From Nitrospira sp. (GTDB lineage Bacteria; Nitrospirota; Nitrospiria; Nitrospirales; Nitrospiraceae): 64,000 nt of DNA. The stretch covers positions 590,001 through 654,000 of the forward strand of contig JANDJI010000001.1 in NCBI GenBank assembly GCA_024331125.1. Direction: 5' to 3'. Position 1 is the first letter of the stretch. The number at the start of each line of letters is the position of its first letter. The translations under genes and the position numbers were made by a program. Positions 29,655-38,805 of the stretch are shown in pieces. The notes under the pieces were generated by a model. That model had not been told where the DNA came from. It saw only the letters and a program-made list of their open reading frames with translations, and did not search any database.

Positions 29655-30638
29655 TCACGTTCCCGACGCAGGCAGGGCAGTCGCGCGCGGGGAGAACGGC
29701 CTGTCCAAACAGTGGGAAGGAAACGTCGGCTGCCTGTTGATGCGCCGTAGCGTTTCGGCGATTCGTTCAGGCCTTCCCCAATCGCTCCAGAGCACGTGTC
29801 GGAGTTCCATGACGGCGACGGCGTCCGGCTTGCGTTGAAGCAAGTCCGAAGAGAAGTTCTCTTTTGGCATGTCCGTGTAGATCTCCTCCAGCACCTTGGT
29901 TTCCCGAGGCCCGTCGATCTCGTCCGCCCATCGTTCGAACTTTGCGAGGAGCCTCGCAAAACAGCGTCGCCCCAATTCCCACAACACCTCGGCCCTTGCC
30001 GCCAACACCAGCGTGTTCCACAGGGCGCCGTTACGCATGGCCTCGTCGGCTCGAATGGTATCCGGTTTTTCAAGGAACGCCCGCACGCTCCACGCCGGCT
30101 TGTCCCGGCACACGCCCGCAAGATCGGATTCCGGCTCGATCCAACCGTATTCCAATTCCAATCGATCCGGCCGCACGCCGAGCAGCACAAGCCTGTCCCC
30201 TTGCTCCGCCGCTTCGATGGCTTGCCGCACCTGATCCAGAAATCGCTTTTCCGGATAGACAAAATGATCCGACGGGAACAGCACCACGGAGGCGTCAGGA
30301 TCGTGGGCGCGCACGTACGTCAGTGGAAGGAAGACCCCGGCCGCCGTATCGGCGTTCGCCGGCTGCCACAAAACCTTTTTGACCGGCCGGCCGCCCAGTT
30401 GCGCCCGTACCTCCTGCCGATGGGTCCGGGCTGCCACCACGACCGTCCTCTGAAAGCCCGTGACGTCGGCCGCCCGATCGACGGTATGTTGAAACATCGA
30501 GCGTGTCCCCACGAAGGTGCAATACTGTTTCGGTCGATGCCGACCCAACCACCGTTGCACCAGAGGTTTCAATCGTTCGCCTTCGCCACCGGCCAAGATG
30601 ATGGACCATGTTTTTCCTCTCTGGCTCCAATTAGTCAT
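29655..30638 (-). CDS. Mannose-1-phosphate guanylyltransferase-like nucleotidyltransferase
   Basis: 327 aa from ATG 30638 with GGAGGG upstream. The nucleotidyltransferase signature is ILAGGEGERLKPLVQRWLG...RPKQY, with FPSDHFV and the FLEKPD motif. The family makes GDP-mannose (or a similar NDP-sugar) for polysaccharide and glycan synthesis in the cytoplasm. The length fits the guanylyltransferase domain only; there is no C-terminal isomerase cupin. No other glycan genes are adjacent, so the sugar substrate is a family-level guess. Confidence 0.8.
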   Translation of the reverse strand: MTNWSQRGKTWSIILAGGEGERLKPLVQRWLGRHRPKQYCTFVGTRSMFQHTVDRAADVTGFQRTVVVAARTHRQEVRAQLGGRPVKKVLWQPANADTAAGVFLPLTYVRAHDPDASVVLFPSDHFVYPEKRFLDQVRQAIEAAEQGDRLVLLGVRPDRLELEYGWIEPESDLAGVCRDKPAWSVRAFLEKPDTIRADEAMRNGALWNTLVLAARAEVLWELGRRCFARLLAKFERWADEIDGPRETKVLEEIYTDMPKENFSSDLLQRKPDAVAVMELRHVLWSDWGRPERIAETLRRINRQPTFPSHCLDRPFSPRATALPASGT

Positions 30639-30797
30639 GAGCGTCCCTCCTTTTCTCCGATGTTCGCCCGCTTCCATGCGGTTGCTCGTTTGAATCGACC
30701 ATGAATTTCCGGAAGGAGCCCCGGCCGGCATCACCATCCGTCACGGAAGACCGACCCGTTCTCGATCATCAATCTTGCTTGCGTCTTTCCTGCGTTT

Positions 30798-31025
30798 TCA
30801 GAAGCCCGGCAGGGAGGCTCGACGGTTTTCCAGAATCAGCGGATCGATCCGCTCGCCGCAATTGACGCAACGCCAGCCCGATAGGCCGAGCCAGGGCCCT
30901 GTGGCTTCATCGGAACCATCAAGGCTGATCGGCACCATGAATCCTCGACAACGGGGACAACCCCCGCTGTGTTCTTCCATCACTGCTTTCAAGCGTCGGA
31001 CTTCGTATCCGATGTCATCCGTCAC
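30798..31025 (-). CDS. Small zinc-ribbon protein, unknown function
   Basis: 75 aa from GTG 31025. Two cysteine pairs, CPRC and CVNC, are spaced about 30 residues apart and frame a central strand region, consistent with a zinc ribbon. The frame is open 45 codons further upstream, but that part is low-complexity and lies in a region without coding character. No family is recognised. It is 159 bp upstream of the nucleotidyltransferase. Confidence 0.6.
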   Translation of the reverse strand: MTDDIGYEVRRLKAVMEEHSGGCPRCRGFMVPISLDGSDEATGPWLGLSGWRCVNCGERIDPLILENRRASLPGF

Positions 31026-31130
31026 AGCTCTGCCTCGCCTCTCCTGAACGCTCCATGGACGAACATTGGGCGAACACTCCGCACTCCACCCTGGCGGTAA
31101 CAAAGGGCACCGTACCCGACGTTTGCGATC

Positions 31131-31328
31131 AGGACTACTGGGGGATACCCCAGAACACAATCAAGATGTTCCCGGCGCATCTTCAGGCAAGGAGAGTCCG
31201 GCCTTTCTCCCAGGAAAGTCATCGAACTCGCTCGCGATGTCCTCGCTTGTGATGTCGCGGTTGCTCACCGGCTAGGGATTGACCCGGAACAGGCTGAAAA
31301 AATTACCGGAGGAGTGCTCTTGCAATGA
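31131..31328 (+). other. Open coding-like stretch without a start codon, coupled to the next short ORF
   Basis: A frame open from about 31131 to TGA 31326-31328 contains no ATG, GTG or TTG before its last codons. Its end (SPRKVIELARDVLACDVAV, then AHRLGIDPEQAEKITGG) looks protein-like, with amphipathic helices. Its TGA overlaps the ATG at 31325 by ATGA. It may be the tail of a decayed or frameshifted small gene. No family is recognised. Confidence 0.35.
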
Positions 31329-31450
31329 CCGGAACCGTCTCAGCTCTTGCGAGGGCCGAGACTGAAGCCTATGATCGCCTCTCGTGGAATCCCGCGCCGG
31401 AGATCACGGAGGTCGGAGAGATGCGAGAGCGACGGAACAGTCCTCGATGA
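31325..31450 (+). CDS. Possible 41-codon leader ORF overlapping the sensor kinase start
   Basis: ATG 31325 has a GGAGGAG ribosome site at 31308-31314 (10 nt spacing). The 41-aa product begins MTGTVSALARAETEAYDRLS and has no membrane segment or known motif. Its TGA (31448-31450) overlaps the kinase ATG (31447) by 4 bp. The kinase itself has a poor ribosome site, so this ORF could serve mainly to couple its translation. Confidence 0.4.
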   Translation: MTGTVSALARAETEAYDRLSWNPAPEITEVGEMRERRNSPR

Positions 31451-33048
31451 TGGCGGGGCTCGGCCTTCTGGCGCCGATTCTGTTGTATCTTGCCGCCGCC
31501 GCGGTCTTCGCTCTTGACTGGATCATCCCGCTCGGCTTCTCCGTCTCGATGTTTTACATTCCGATTTGTTTGGCAAGCCTCTGGCTCAGAGGATGGCTAT
31601 TTGCATCCATCATGGCCGGTCTGTGCTCCGGCCTGATGGTGGTTGGCCTCTTCTTCTCTCCGCCCGGCGGTCCCGTTTCGTGGTCGATCGTGAACCGCAC
31701 CATCGGCTTTGTGGCGCTCTGGTCGGCGCTATGGGGCGGGAAACTCTTCGCTCAACGCACAGCCGAGTTGGAACGGACGAAAGCGACACTTCAACGGGAG
31801 ATCGCCCAACGCGAGCAAGCGGAACAGGCCTTGCTCGCCATCAATGAACAATTGGAGTCCCGTATCGCCCGACGAACCCAACAGCTCCAAGCCGCCCTCG
31901 ACCGGTGGGAACTTGTCACGCAGGCGACACATGACGGCGTGTACGACTGGGATTTGACGACCGATCGAGTCGTCTATACGTCGCACTGGAAAGCGATGCA
32001 TGGGTTTTCTAATCAAGACGATGATGAGTCGCCCGCACAGTGGTCGGAACGGGTTCATCCGGACGACCGACCCCGCGTTTTGAGTCACCTAGATGACTAT
32101 CTCGCGGGTACCCGGCGCGAGTTCAGCGAGGAATATCGCATCCGACGGCGAGACGGACGCTGGATCTGGGTCTTGGACCGAGGCATCGCACTCCGTGATG
32201 AGACCGGCAAAGCCATCCGACTGGTCGGATCGGAAAAGGACATCACCGAACGGAAGCAGGTGGAGGAAACGGTACGCCGGCATGAAACCCAGCTCGAGGA
32301 ATTGACGGCGAAATTGCTTACCGCTCAAGAGTACGAACGGCAACGGATCGCCCGCGAGCTGCACGACGATGTGACGCAGCGACTGGCCGCGCTGGCCGTC
32401 GATCTTGGATCGCTCGTGCGAGCCAGCGCCTCCGATCCTACCCTTCAGGCCCGCTTGCAGGCGATCCACGACGTAGCTGGACAACTCGCGGACGACGTCC
32501 ATAACTTTGCCTACCGCTTGCATCCTTCCCTGCTCGACCATCTGGGATTAGAAGCAGCAATCCGGGATCACGTCGATGAATTCCGTCGGCGCACCGGGTT
32601 GGCGATCCGGTACGTGCAACGAGGGGTTCCGAGGAGCATTCCCATCGAAACAGCAACGTGTCTCTACCGCGTGACACAGGAGAGTTTGCAGAACGTTCAG
32701 AAGCATGCGTCGGCATCGAATGTCTTGGTGAGGCTGCTCGGCACGGCCAGGGGCGTCGGCGTCTGTGTTCGAGACAACGGGAAGGGGTTTGTGTACGGCC
32801 CGGGAAACGTTTGTTCTACGGGGTTGGGACTCATCAGCATGGAAGAGCGGATTCGCCTCATGAAGGGCACGTTCCGCCTCCGCACGCAACCGGGAAAGGG
32901 AACGGAAATCCATGCCTGGGTGCCGCTGCCCGACTCGGTCCATCAGACAGCCAGACAGCCCGCGATGGGGGAACGACCGGCAAGCCGATCACGCCAATTC
33001 TTCCCTGACGCCCCGCTGGGCCAGACGCCAAGGAGGATCATTCAATGA
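31447..33048 (+). CDS. Membrane-bound PAS sensor histidine kinase (NarX/HisKA_3 type)
   Basis: 533 aa from ATG 31447 (a second ATG follows at 31450). Three or four N-terminal membrane helices (about 3-100) without a large periplasmic loop lead to a coiled coil (105-150), a PAS/PAC domain (about 153-270, ending GSEKDITERK) and a HisKA_3 dimerisation helix with phospho-acceptor H306 (ARELHDDVTQRLAALA). The ATPase domain has TQESLQNVQKHA, DNGKGF and GLGLISMEER. The sensed signal is unknown; a membrane-embedded sensor of redox or envelope state is plausible. The stop overlaps the response regulator ATG by 4 bp. Confidence 0.93.
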   Translation: MMAGLGLLAPILLYLAAAAVFALDWIIPLGFSVSMFYIPICLASLWLRGWLFASIMAGLCSGLMVVGLFFSPPGGPVSWSIVNRTIGFVALWSALWGGKLFAQRTAELERTKATLQREIAQREQAEQALLAINEQLESRIARRTQQLQAALDRWELVTQATHDGVYDWDLTTDRVVYTSHWKAMHGFSNQDDDESPAQWSERVHPDDRPRVLSHLDDYLAGTRREFSEEYRIRRRDGRWIWVLDRGIALRDETGKAIRLVGSEKDITERKQVEETVRRHETQLEELTAKLLTAQEYERQRIARELHDDVTQRLAALAVDLGSLVRASASDPTLQARLQAIHDVAGQLADDVHNFAYRLHPSLLDHLGLEAAIRDHVDEFRRRTGLAIRYVQRGVPRSIPIETATCLYRVTQESLQNVQKHASASNVLVRLLGTARGVGVCVRDNGKGFVYGPGNVCSTGLGLISMEERIRLMKGTFRLRTQPGKGTEIHAWVPLPDSVHQTARQPAMGERPASRSRQFFPDAPLGQTPRRIIQ

Positions 33049-33704
33049 ACAAACCGAGAGTGCTGTTGGCCGATGATCACGGCTTGGTGCTGGCCGGCTT
33101 GCGCCGACTGGTCGAGGAATCCTGCGAGGTGGTGGGAACCGCGGAAGACGGCCGTTCGCTCATTGAGGCGGCTCAACGTCTCGAACCGGACTTGATTCTG
33201 TTGGACATCGCCATGCCGTTGTTGAATGGTATCGATGCCGCACGCCAGATTCGGAAACTGTGCCCCAACACCAAACTCATCTTTCTGACCATGCAGACCA
33301 GCCCCACCTACGCGACCGAGGCCTTTCAAGCCGGCGCAAGCGGCTACCTGCTCAAACGCTCTGCTCCGATGGAGCTGCCGCTGGCGATCGAGGCCGCCCT
33401 GCAGGGCCAGCACTATCTCACTCCCGCGATCGCCAAACCGGTGCTGGAGAAGGCGATCAACCCAGACGGTTCTTCACCGCCTCCCGTCAAAGGCTCCCTT
33501 TCGACCTTGACTCTCCGGCAACGCGAAGTGTTGCAGTTGATCGGGGAGGGAAAGGCGACCAAAGAGATCGCCGCCCTGCTCAACATCTCGGTCAAGACGG
33601 TCGAGTTTCACAAGGCCCGCCTGATGGAGGAACTGGGCTTTCACTCCACTGCGGAATTGATGCGCTACGCCATCGCGCAAGGGCTGGCCAATTCCGAGCT
33701 GTGA
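33045..33704 (+). CDS. NarL/FixJ-family response regulator
   Basis: 219 aa. The receiver domain has ADDH at the N-terminus, phospho-acceptor D54 (LILLDIAMPLLNG) and the conserved lysine in YLLKRSA. A LuxR-type helix-turn-helix occupies about 155-212 (LTLRQREVLQLIGEGKATKEIA...VKTVEFHKARLMEELG). It is the partner of the kinase just upstream (ATGA overlap). Targets are unknown; the nearest divergent or neighbouring units are candidates. Confidence 0.95.
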   Translation: MNKPRVLLADDHGLVLAGLRRLVEESCEVVGTAEDGRSLIEAAQRLEPDLILLDIAMPLLNGIDAARQIRKLCPNTKLIFLTMQTSPTYATEAFQAGASGYLLKRSAPMELPLAIEAALQGQHYLTPAIAKPVLEKAINPDGSSPPPVKGSLSTLTLRQREVLQLIGEGKATKEIAALLNISVKTVEFHKARLMEELGFHSTAELMRYAIAQGLANSEL

Positions 33705-33762
33705 CGCGCGCTCCCTCGCCCGCCGATGCGCGATGGATCGAGCTCTGAATCTTCCGCGACGA

Positions 33763-34650
33763 CTAGGCCCCCGTCTGAACGATCGCCGGCGGCGCCTGTC
33801 CCTCTCCCCAGTACAGAGTCCGATGTGGGAACGGAATCTCGATTCCCTTGGCATCGAACGTCTTCTTGATCCGTCGATTCATCTCGCGCCCGACCCGCCA
33901 TTGTTTGATGGGCATGGTCTTGATCCGACACCTGATGATCACGGCGGAATCGTCGAAGCGATCGACGCCGAGCATTTCCAGCGGTTCCAGAATGTCCTCC
34001 GCATACGAGGGGTCGGCCCGCAGCTCGTCCGCGATTTCAACCAGCACCGCCATCACGCGATCGACGTCTTCCTTGTAGGCGACTCCGACATCAAACACGT
34101 AAAACGAAAAGCCCTTCGTCATGTTCTTGACCCGATCCACGATCCCGTTCGGAACCACGTGCACGCTTCCCGACACGTCGCGCAATCTGATCGATCGTAG
34201 TTTGACTTCCTCGACGAGGCCGCTGACGCCGGCGATCTCCACGACGTCGCCCACGGCGATGGAATCTTCCAGGAGGATAAAAAATCCCGAAATGACATCC
34301 TTCACCAAACTCTGGGCGCCGAACCCGATCGCCAACCCGCCCAAGCCGGCGGCGGCGAGAAGCGGTTTGAGATCGATGCCGATTTCCGAGAGGATCATCA
34401 TGGTCCCGACGGCGACGATGAACACACGGGCCACATCCCGAAGCACCTGGGTCAGGGTTTCGGCCCTCTGCCGCTGCGCCGGAGTCGGCAACGCCCCTTC
34501 GAGCAGTCGCCGGACGCGGGCCAAGGCCTGCCTGACAATTGTCAGCAACAGCACCATCCCGATACCGATGAGCACCACCCGAATTCCCGAGCCCATTCCC
34601 CATTGCATCGATCGTTCAACGAACTGTGCCAGCCAGGTTTCCTGTGTCAT
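33763..34650 (-). CDS. MscS-family mechanosensitive channel
   Basis: 295 aa. Three N-terminal membrane helices (to about residue 130) end in the pore-lining helix AAGLGGLAIGFGAQSLVKDVISG, followed by the MscS beta domain (DVVEIAGVSGLVEEVKLRSIRLRDVSGSVHVVPNG) and an alpha/beta C-terminus. It releases solutes on hypo-osmotic shock from the inner membrane. It is convergent with the response regulator and sits beside two cation antiporters. Confidence 0.93.
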   Translation of the reverse strand: MTQETWLAQFVERSMQWGMGSGIRVVLIGIGMVLLLTIVRQALARVRRLLEGALPTPAQRQRAETLTQVLRDVARVFIVAVGTMMILSEIGIDLKPLLAAAGLGGLAIGFGAQSLVKDVISGFFILLEDSIAVGDVVEIAGVSGLVEEVKLRSIRLRDVSGSVHVVPNGIVDRVKNMTKGFSFYVFDVGVAYKEDVDRVMAVLVEIADELRADPSYAEDILEPLEMLGVDRFDDSAVIIRCRIKTMPIKQWRVGREMNRRIKKTFDAKGIEIPFPHRTLYWGEGQAPPAIVQTGA

Positions 34651-34704
34651 AGTGATTCTCCTCTCTGTCCCCTGATCTCACCCTGCTCAAGCCTGCATCG
34701 ATGA

Positions 34705-35934
34705 CTATCCCTTTGGCCCTCCTACCACCCGACTGATGGTCAACCCCTGGACCAGGATGGAAAAGACCACCACGACATAGGTGATCGTCACGACGGCATC
34801 CCGCTCCGGACCGGAGGGCAAGGAGAGGGCCAGCGCGACGGAAATGCCGCCGCGCAATCCGCCCCAGGTCAAAATCTTCACCGTCTTGTCGCTGAACTCG
34901 CGGACTAGACTAAACCCTCCTACCTGGATGAGCACGGTGGCCCAACGCGCCGCCAGCACCAACGGCACGGCAACGAGTCCCGCAATCAGATAGGGCGGAT
35001 GAAAACTCAGCGCGAGCACCTCCAGGCCGATCAGCACGAACAAGACGGCGTTCAACAGCTCGTCCAACAACTCCCAAAAACTGTCGAGGCGTTCCCTTGT
35101 CGTCTCGGACATGGCCCACTGCCGCCCGTAGTTCCCAATCAGCAACCCCGCCACGACCACCGCGATCGGACCGGAAGTGTGCAGCAGATCAGCCAGCGCG
35201 AAACCGCCCATGACCAACGCCAAGGTAATAAGAATCTCCACCTGGTAATTGTCCACGGAACGGAGCATCCGATAGGCGACATAGCCCAGAGCCAGTCCCA
35301 ACGCCGCTCCGCCGATCGCCTCCTCCACGAACAACCACACAATGTCGGCGGCGTGAACCGTTTCTCTTGGCAGGAGATTCAAGAGAACCAGAAAGATCAC
35401 CACGCCGACGCCGTCGTTGAAGAGTGACTCTCCGACGATCTTCATCTCCAGCGCCTTCGGCAGGCGGGCCTGACGGAGCACCCCCATGACGGCGATCGGA
35501 TCGGTGGGCGAGATCAAGGCGCCGAACAACAGGCAATAGAGAAAGGGCAACGGCAGGCCGACCCAGTCGAACACCACGGAACCCAGTAGGCCGATGATCG
35601 CGCTCGAGAGCAGCGTCCCGACGGTCGCCAATGTGCCGATCACCCACTTGAGATCGAGCAGTTCCTCCAATTTGACGTGCAGCGCGCCGGCGAACAGCAA
35701 AAACCCCAACATCCCGTGCATCAACGTTTCGTTGAAATCAACGGCACCGATGAGCCGCTGCGCTTCGGTCCCGACGCCGAGCCCCAATTTTCCCAGTGCC
35801 AGCAGACTCAAGGAAAACACCAGCGCCACCGCCATCAGTCCGATGGTCATCGGCAGTTTGAGCAGCCGATGGTTCACATAGCCGAACAGCGCCGCCAGGC
35901 AAATCAGGATCGTGAGCGTGTAAATCAACGGCAC
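34705..35934 (-). CDS. CPA1 Na+/H+ antiporter (NhaP type)
   Basis: 409 aa, about 12 helices from residue 1. The family signature SPTDPIAVMGVLRQARLPKALEMKIVGESLFNDGVGVVIF includes the ion-binding aspartates (PTDP and FNDG). It exchanges Na+ (or K+) for H+ across the inner membrane. It has no long cytoplasmic tail, unlike the next antiporter. A Na+ exit route next to an N-type ATPase island is compatible with Na+ cycling, but the ion is inferred only from the family. Confidence 0.92.
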   Translation of the reverse strand: MPLIYTLTILICLAALFGYVNHRLLKLPMTIGLMAVALVFSLSLLALGKLGLGVGTEAQRLIGAVDFNETLMHGMLGFLLFAGALHVKLEELLDLKWVIGTLATVGTLLSSAIIGLLGSVVFDWVGLPLPFLYCLLFGALISPTDPIAVMGVLRQARLPKALEMKIVGESLFNDGVGVVIFLVLLNLLPRETVHAADIVWLFVEEAIGGAALGLALGYVAYRMLRSVDNYQVEILITLALVMGGFALADLLHTSGPIAVVVAGLLIGNYGRQWAMSETTRERLDSFWELLDELLNAVLFVLIGLEVLALSFHPPYLIAGLVAVPLVLAARWATVLIQVGGFSLVREFSDKTVKILTWGGLRGGISVALALSLPSGPERDAVVTITYVVVVFSILVQGLTISRVVGGPKG

Positions 35935-36354
35935 GGCTCATACCTCTTCTTCTGACAAGGGAACACTCTGTCGTTTATGACTTACGCCCTCGAGGCCGGC
36001 GCCGCCGCCAGTTTTCCATCGCGACGGGGACGCGCAAGATTCCCGATCCCGTTCTCTTTCCTCACAAGGGCCGTCCGAACCGGTGCCAACGCGCAAGTAC
36101 GAATCATAAGGCCTGCCGGATTCGAGACATGCAGTCGCTGTTCAATGTTGTGATGAGCGATCCGACTGACCGACTCTTCGTTGAGCGTCATCCGTACGGT
36201 TCTCATCCGTTTTCCGATGCACGAATGGCTCTGCCGGGAAACGTTCTTAGCGGCATCGTGTGGGGAATGCAAGCTCTCGGCTCAATCGGGCGCGATCAGA
36301 GCAAATTGGAACGATGCCTTGCGGTGCCAGGCGTGGATGCGTCGGGTGTTGGTC
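35935..36354. other. Intergenic region between two antiporters, no supported gene
   Basis: 420 bp. Open frames on both strands (35982-36272 minus, 36129-36380 plus) show no family match. The minus-strand frame from ATG 36206 begins MRTVRMTLNEESV, like ribbon-helix-helix antitoxins, but the resemblance stops there. It probably holds the promoter of the NhaP-type antiporter. Confidence 0.5.
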
Positions 36355-37827
36355 CTATCGGTCTTGCCCGGCGCCCTTGAGACTATCGCGAAGCCGGGCG
36401 GACGACTCGTGATCGGCGGACACCAAAAGCACATCACCGGCCTCCAGCACGGTGCCGCCGTCAGGAACAAAACACCGGCCTTTCCTTTCAATCATGATGA
36501 TTAACGCCTCCTTGGGGCAACCAAGATCAAGGAGCCGCTTGCCGACCGCAGCGGATGTGGGGACAATCGTCATCTCGATCAGCCCGTTTTTGAGATCGAT
36601 CGGCCTGTCGGAGACGGCGGCGGTCCCGACGGATCGTTCCATGGGCGCATCGACCTGGAGCCAGCGGGCGACCAGAGGAATGGATGTGCCTTGGAGCAGC
36701 ACGGAAGTCAAGACGATGAAGAACACGAGGTTGAACATCATCGGAGCCTGCGGAATGCCGGCCAAGAGCGGGAAGGTGGCGAGAATGATCGGCACGGCTC
36801 CCCGCAGGCCGACCCAGGCGATCATGGTCTTTTCCCTGACGGTGAGCTTCGAGAACGCCAAGGTGAAAAAGACGGCGACGGGCCTGGCGCACACCATCAA
36901 GAACAACGCGAAGAAGAGTCCGGTCCCCGCAACCGACAGGAGTTGCGAGGGAAAGACCTGCAGGCCGAGCACCAGAAACATCGCAATCTGCATCAACCAG
37001 GCCAGCCCGTCATGAAACCGCAACAGACTGCGTTTATGGAGAAAATCGCGGCTCCCCATGATCAGCCCGGCCAAATAGACCGCCAGAAATCCGTTTCCTC
37101 CCAGCCAGGCGCTGCCGCTGTAAGTGAGGAGGACCAAGGACAGGGTAAGCACCGGATAGAGCCCCTCATATTCCAATCGCAATCGATTGACCAGCTCCAC
37201 CATCAGTTTGCCGGTCCCATACCCGATTGCCGCGCCGACGACCATCTGTCGCGCGAACATGGGAATCAGATCGATCACCGACGTCGACGCCCCCGTCATC
37301 AAGCTGATCAGCCCGATCGTGAGAAACACCGCCATCGGATCGTTGCTGCCCGATTCGAGTTCGAGCAACGGCTTCAACGGATCGCGCAGCCTGACCAACC
37401 GCGATCGCATCACGGCGAACACGGCGGCGGCGTCGGTGGAGGAGACAATGGCGCCGATCAGCAACCCTTCCAACCATGAAAACCCGACGACCGTCGTGGC
37501 GAACAGACCGATCAGGCCGGCCGTGATCGCCACACCGACGGTGGACAGCGCCACGCCTCGCCCAAGCTGCGATCGAACGGACGCCCACTCGGTATCCAAT
37601 CCGCCGGCGAACAAAATGAACGCCAGCGCGACGACCCCGATCGATTGCGCCAGGAAGGGATTGTCAAAGTGAATGCCGCCGGGACCGTCGGAGCCGGCCA
37701 GCATGCCGATGGCCAAAAACAGCAACAGCGCCGGAACTCCCAATCGACCCGACGCCGTGCTGGACAGGACGCTCAGCAACAACAAGACGGACGCGCCGAG
37801 CAAAAGCTGTTCGATCGTGACGTCCAT
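36355..37827 (-). CDS. CPA1-type cation/proton antiporter with TrkA-C domain (NhaP2/CvrA-like)
   Basis: 490 aa. About 12 helices carry [16 protein letters not shown] and [17 protein letters not shown] (ion-site SSTDA and SND). Residues about 400-485 form a TrkA-C (RCK_C) domain ([24 protein letters not shown]...[12 protein letters not shown]), typical of K+/H+ antiporters gated by nucleotides or ions. It probably exports K+ or Na+ and helps volume and pH control together with the MscS channel nearby. Confidence 0.92.
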   Translation of the reverse strand: MDVTIEQLLLGASVLLLLSVLSSTASGRLGVPALLLFLAIGMLAGSDGPGGIHFDNPFLAQSIGVVALAFILFAGGLDTEWASVRSQLGRGVALSTVGVAITAGLIGLFATTVVGFSWLEGLLIGAIVSSTDAAAVFAVMRSRLVRLRDPLKPLLELESGSNDPMAVFLTIGLISLMTGASTSVIDLIPMFARQMVVGAAIGYGTGKLMVELVNRLRLEYEGLYPVLTLSLVLLTYSGSAWLGGNGFLAVYLAGLIMGSRDFLHKRSLLRFHDGLAWLMQIAMFLVLGLQVFPSQLLSVAGTGLFFALFLMVCARPVAVFFTLAFSKLTVREKTMIAWVGLRGAVPIILATFPLLAGIPQAPMMFNLVFFIVLTSVLLQGTSIPLVARWLQVDAPMERSVGTAAVSDRPIDLKNGLIEMTIVPTSAAVGKRLLDLGCPKEALIIMIERKGRCFVPDGGTVLEAGDVLLVSADHESSARLRDSLKGAGQDR

Positions 37828-37859
37828 CGGCCGCTGCCCCCCGTCCTACTGAATTCTCC

Positions 37860-38753
37860 CTAGCAATCACTTTCGTCGAGCAGCGTTTCGGCGGACCTGA
37901 CCACCAGCACCGGGCACCCGGCCCGTCTCAAGACTCCTTCCGCGACACCGCCCAACATGAGGCGGGGCAGCCCCCGGCGACCCTGCGTGCCGACCACCAC
38001 GATGTCCGCTTCCCATCGGCCGGCCTCTTCCACGATCGCCTCGACCGGATGGCCCACTCTGCAGATCCCTTCTGCCTGAACACCTCGGCCTCGAAGAGCC
38101 TGAACCAGCCGATCCAATCGCCGGCGCCCATGCTGTCCGTCATCCTCCATCGAGTGGGCATGCACGACCAGGACCATGGCATTCGCAAGTTGAGCCAACC
38201 GTTCCGCAACCCGCTGGGCCTGCCGGGCGCAGGATGAGAAATCGGTGCCCAACACGATCCGGCTCAATTTCACGCGCGCAGTCTGCCGGGCGGCGTCCCC
38301 CGCCACCCCCCCGTGGACGGCCAACACCGGGCAATCCGCCCGGCGGACCAACGTCTGCGCGGTGCTGCCCAGACGCAACCGATCCCATCCGGTTCGCCCC
38401 TCGGTGCCCATGACCAGCAACTTGGCCCGCTCCTGCCGGAGACGGCGCAGGATACAGTCGTCCGGCACACCGAAATCGACGACCGGCTCGGCCTCGACGC
38501 CCGCTTCTCTTGCCAGCCGAGCCAAGCGTCCCAGTTCGAGCAGGGCCGATGTCCGCATCATGCGCGCGTAGCGAGTATCCGGAGGCAGGCCTTCGTCATC
38601 GGGCAGCAGTTTAATGACATGGAGCAGGTGCAGGCGAGTATTGAACAGCCGGGCCAACGCCAGTCCGTACGTGAAGGCCCGTCGCGCCGGCCGTTGGAAA
38701 TCCGTCGGGAGCAAAATGCAAGGGACGCTGTGTTTTGATCGCGGCATGGTCAA
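37860..38753 (-). CDS. Tandem-domain universal stress protein
   Basis: 297 aa with two UspA domains (about 8-145 and 155-290). Domain 1 has the ATP-binding GTEGRTGWDRLRLGSTA pattern (G-2x-G-9x-GS). Domain 2 has GTQGRRGLPRLMLGGVA, where GG replaces GS, so it may bind nucleotide less well. Such cytoplasmic proteins are induced in starvation or energy stress. It is 32 bp upstream of the K+/H+ antiporter on the same strand. Confidence 0.92.
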   Translation of the reverse strand: MTMPRSKHSVPCILLPTDFQRPARRAFTYGLALARLFNTRLHLLHVIKLLPDDEGLPPDTRYARMMRTSALLELGRLARLAREAGVEAEPVVDFGVPDDCILRRLRQERAKLLVMGTEGRTGWDRLRLGSTAQTLVRRADCPVLAVHGGVAGDAARQTARVKLSRIVLGTDFSSCARQAQRVAERLAQLANAMVLVVHAHSMEDDGQHGRRRLDRLVQALRGRGVQAEGICRVGHPVEAIVEEAGRWEADIVVVGTQGRRGLPRLMLGGVAEGVLRRAGCPVLVVRSAETLLDESDC

Positions 38754-38805
38754 AGAGAAAAGCCCTGAAATGGAACAGCAGGAGACTCTGGCTTCTTGAC
38801 CTCGC

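Noticed and set aside
35982-36206. Minus-strand frame starting MRTVRMTLNEESV, like a ribbon-helix-helix antitoxin
   Set aside because: Only the first dozen residues resemble the family, no helix-helix part follows and no toxin gene is adjacent.
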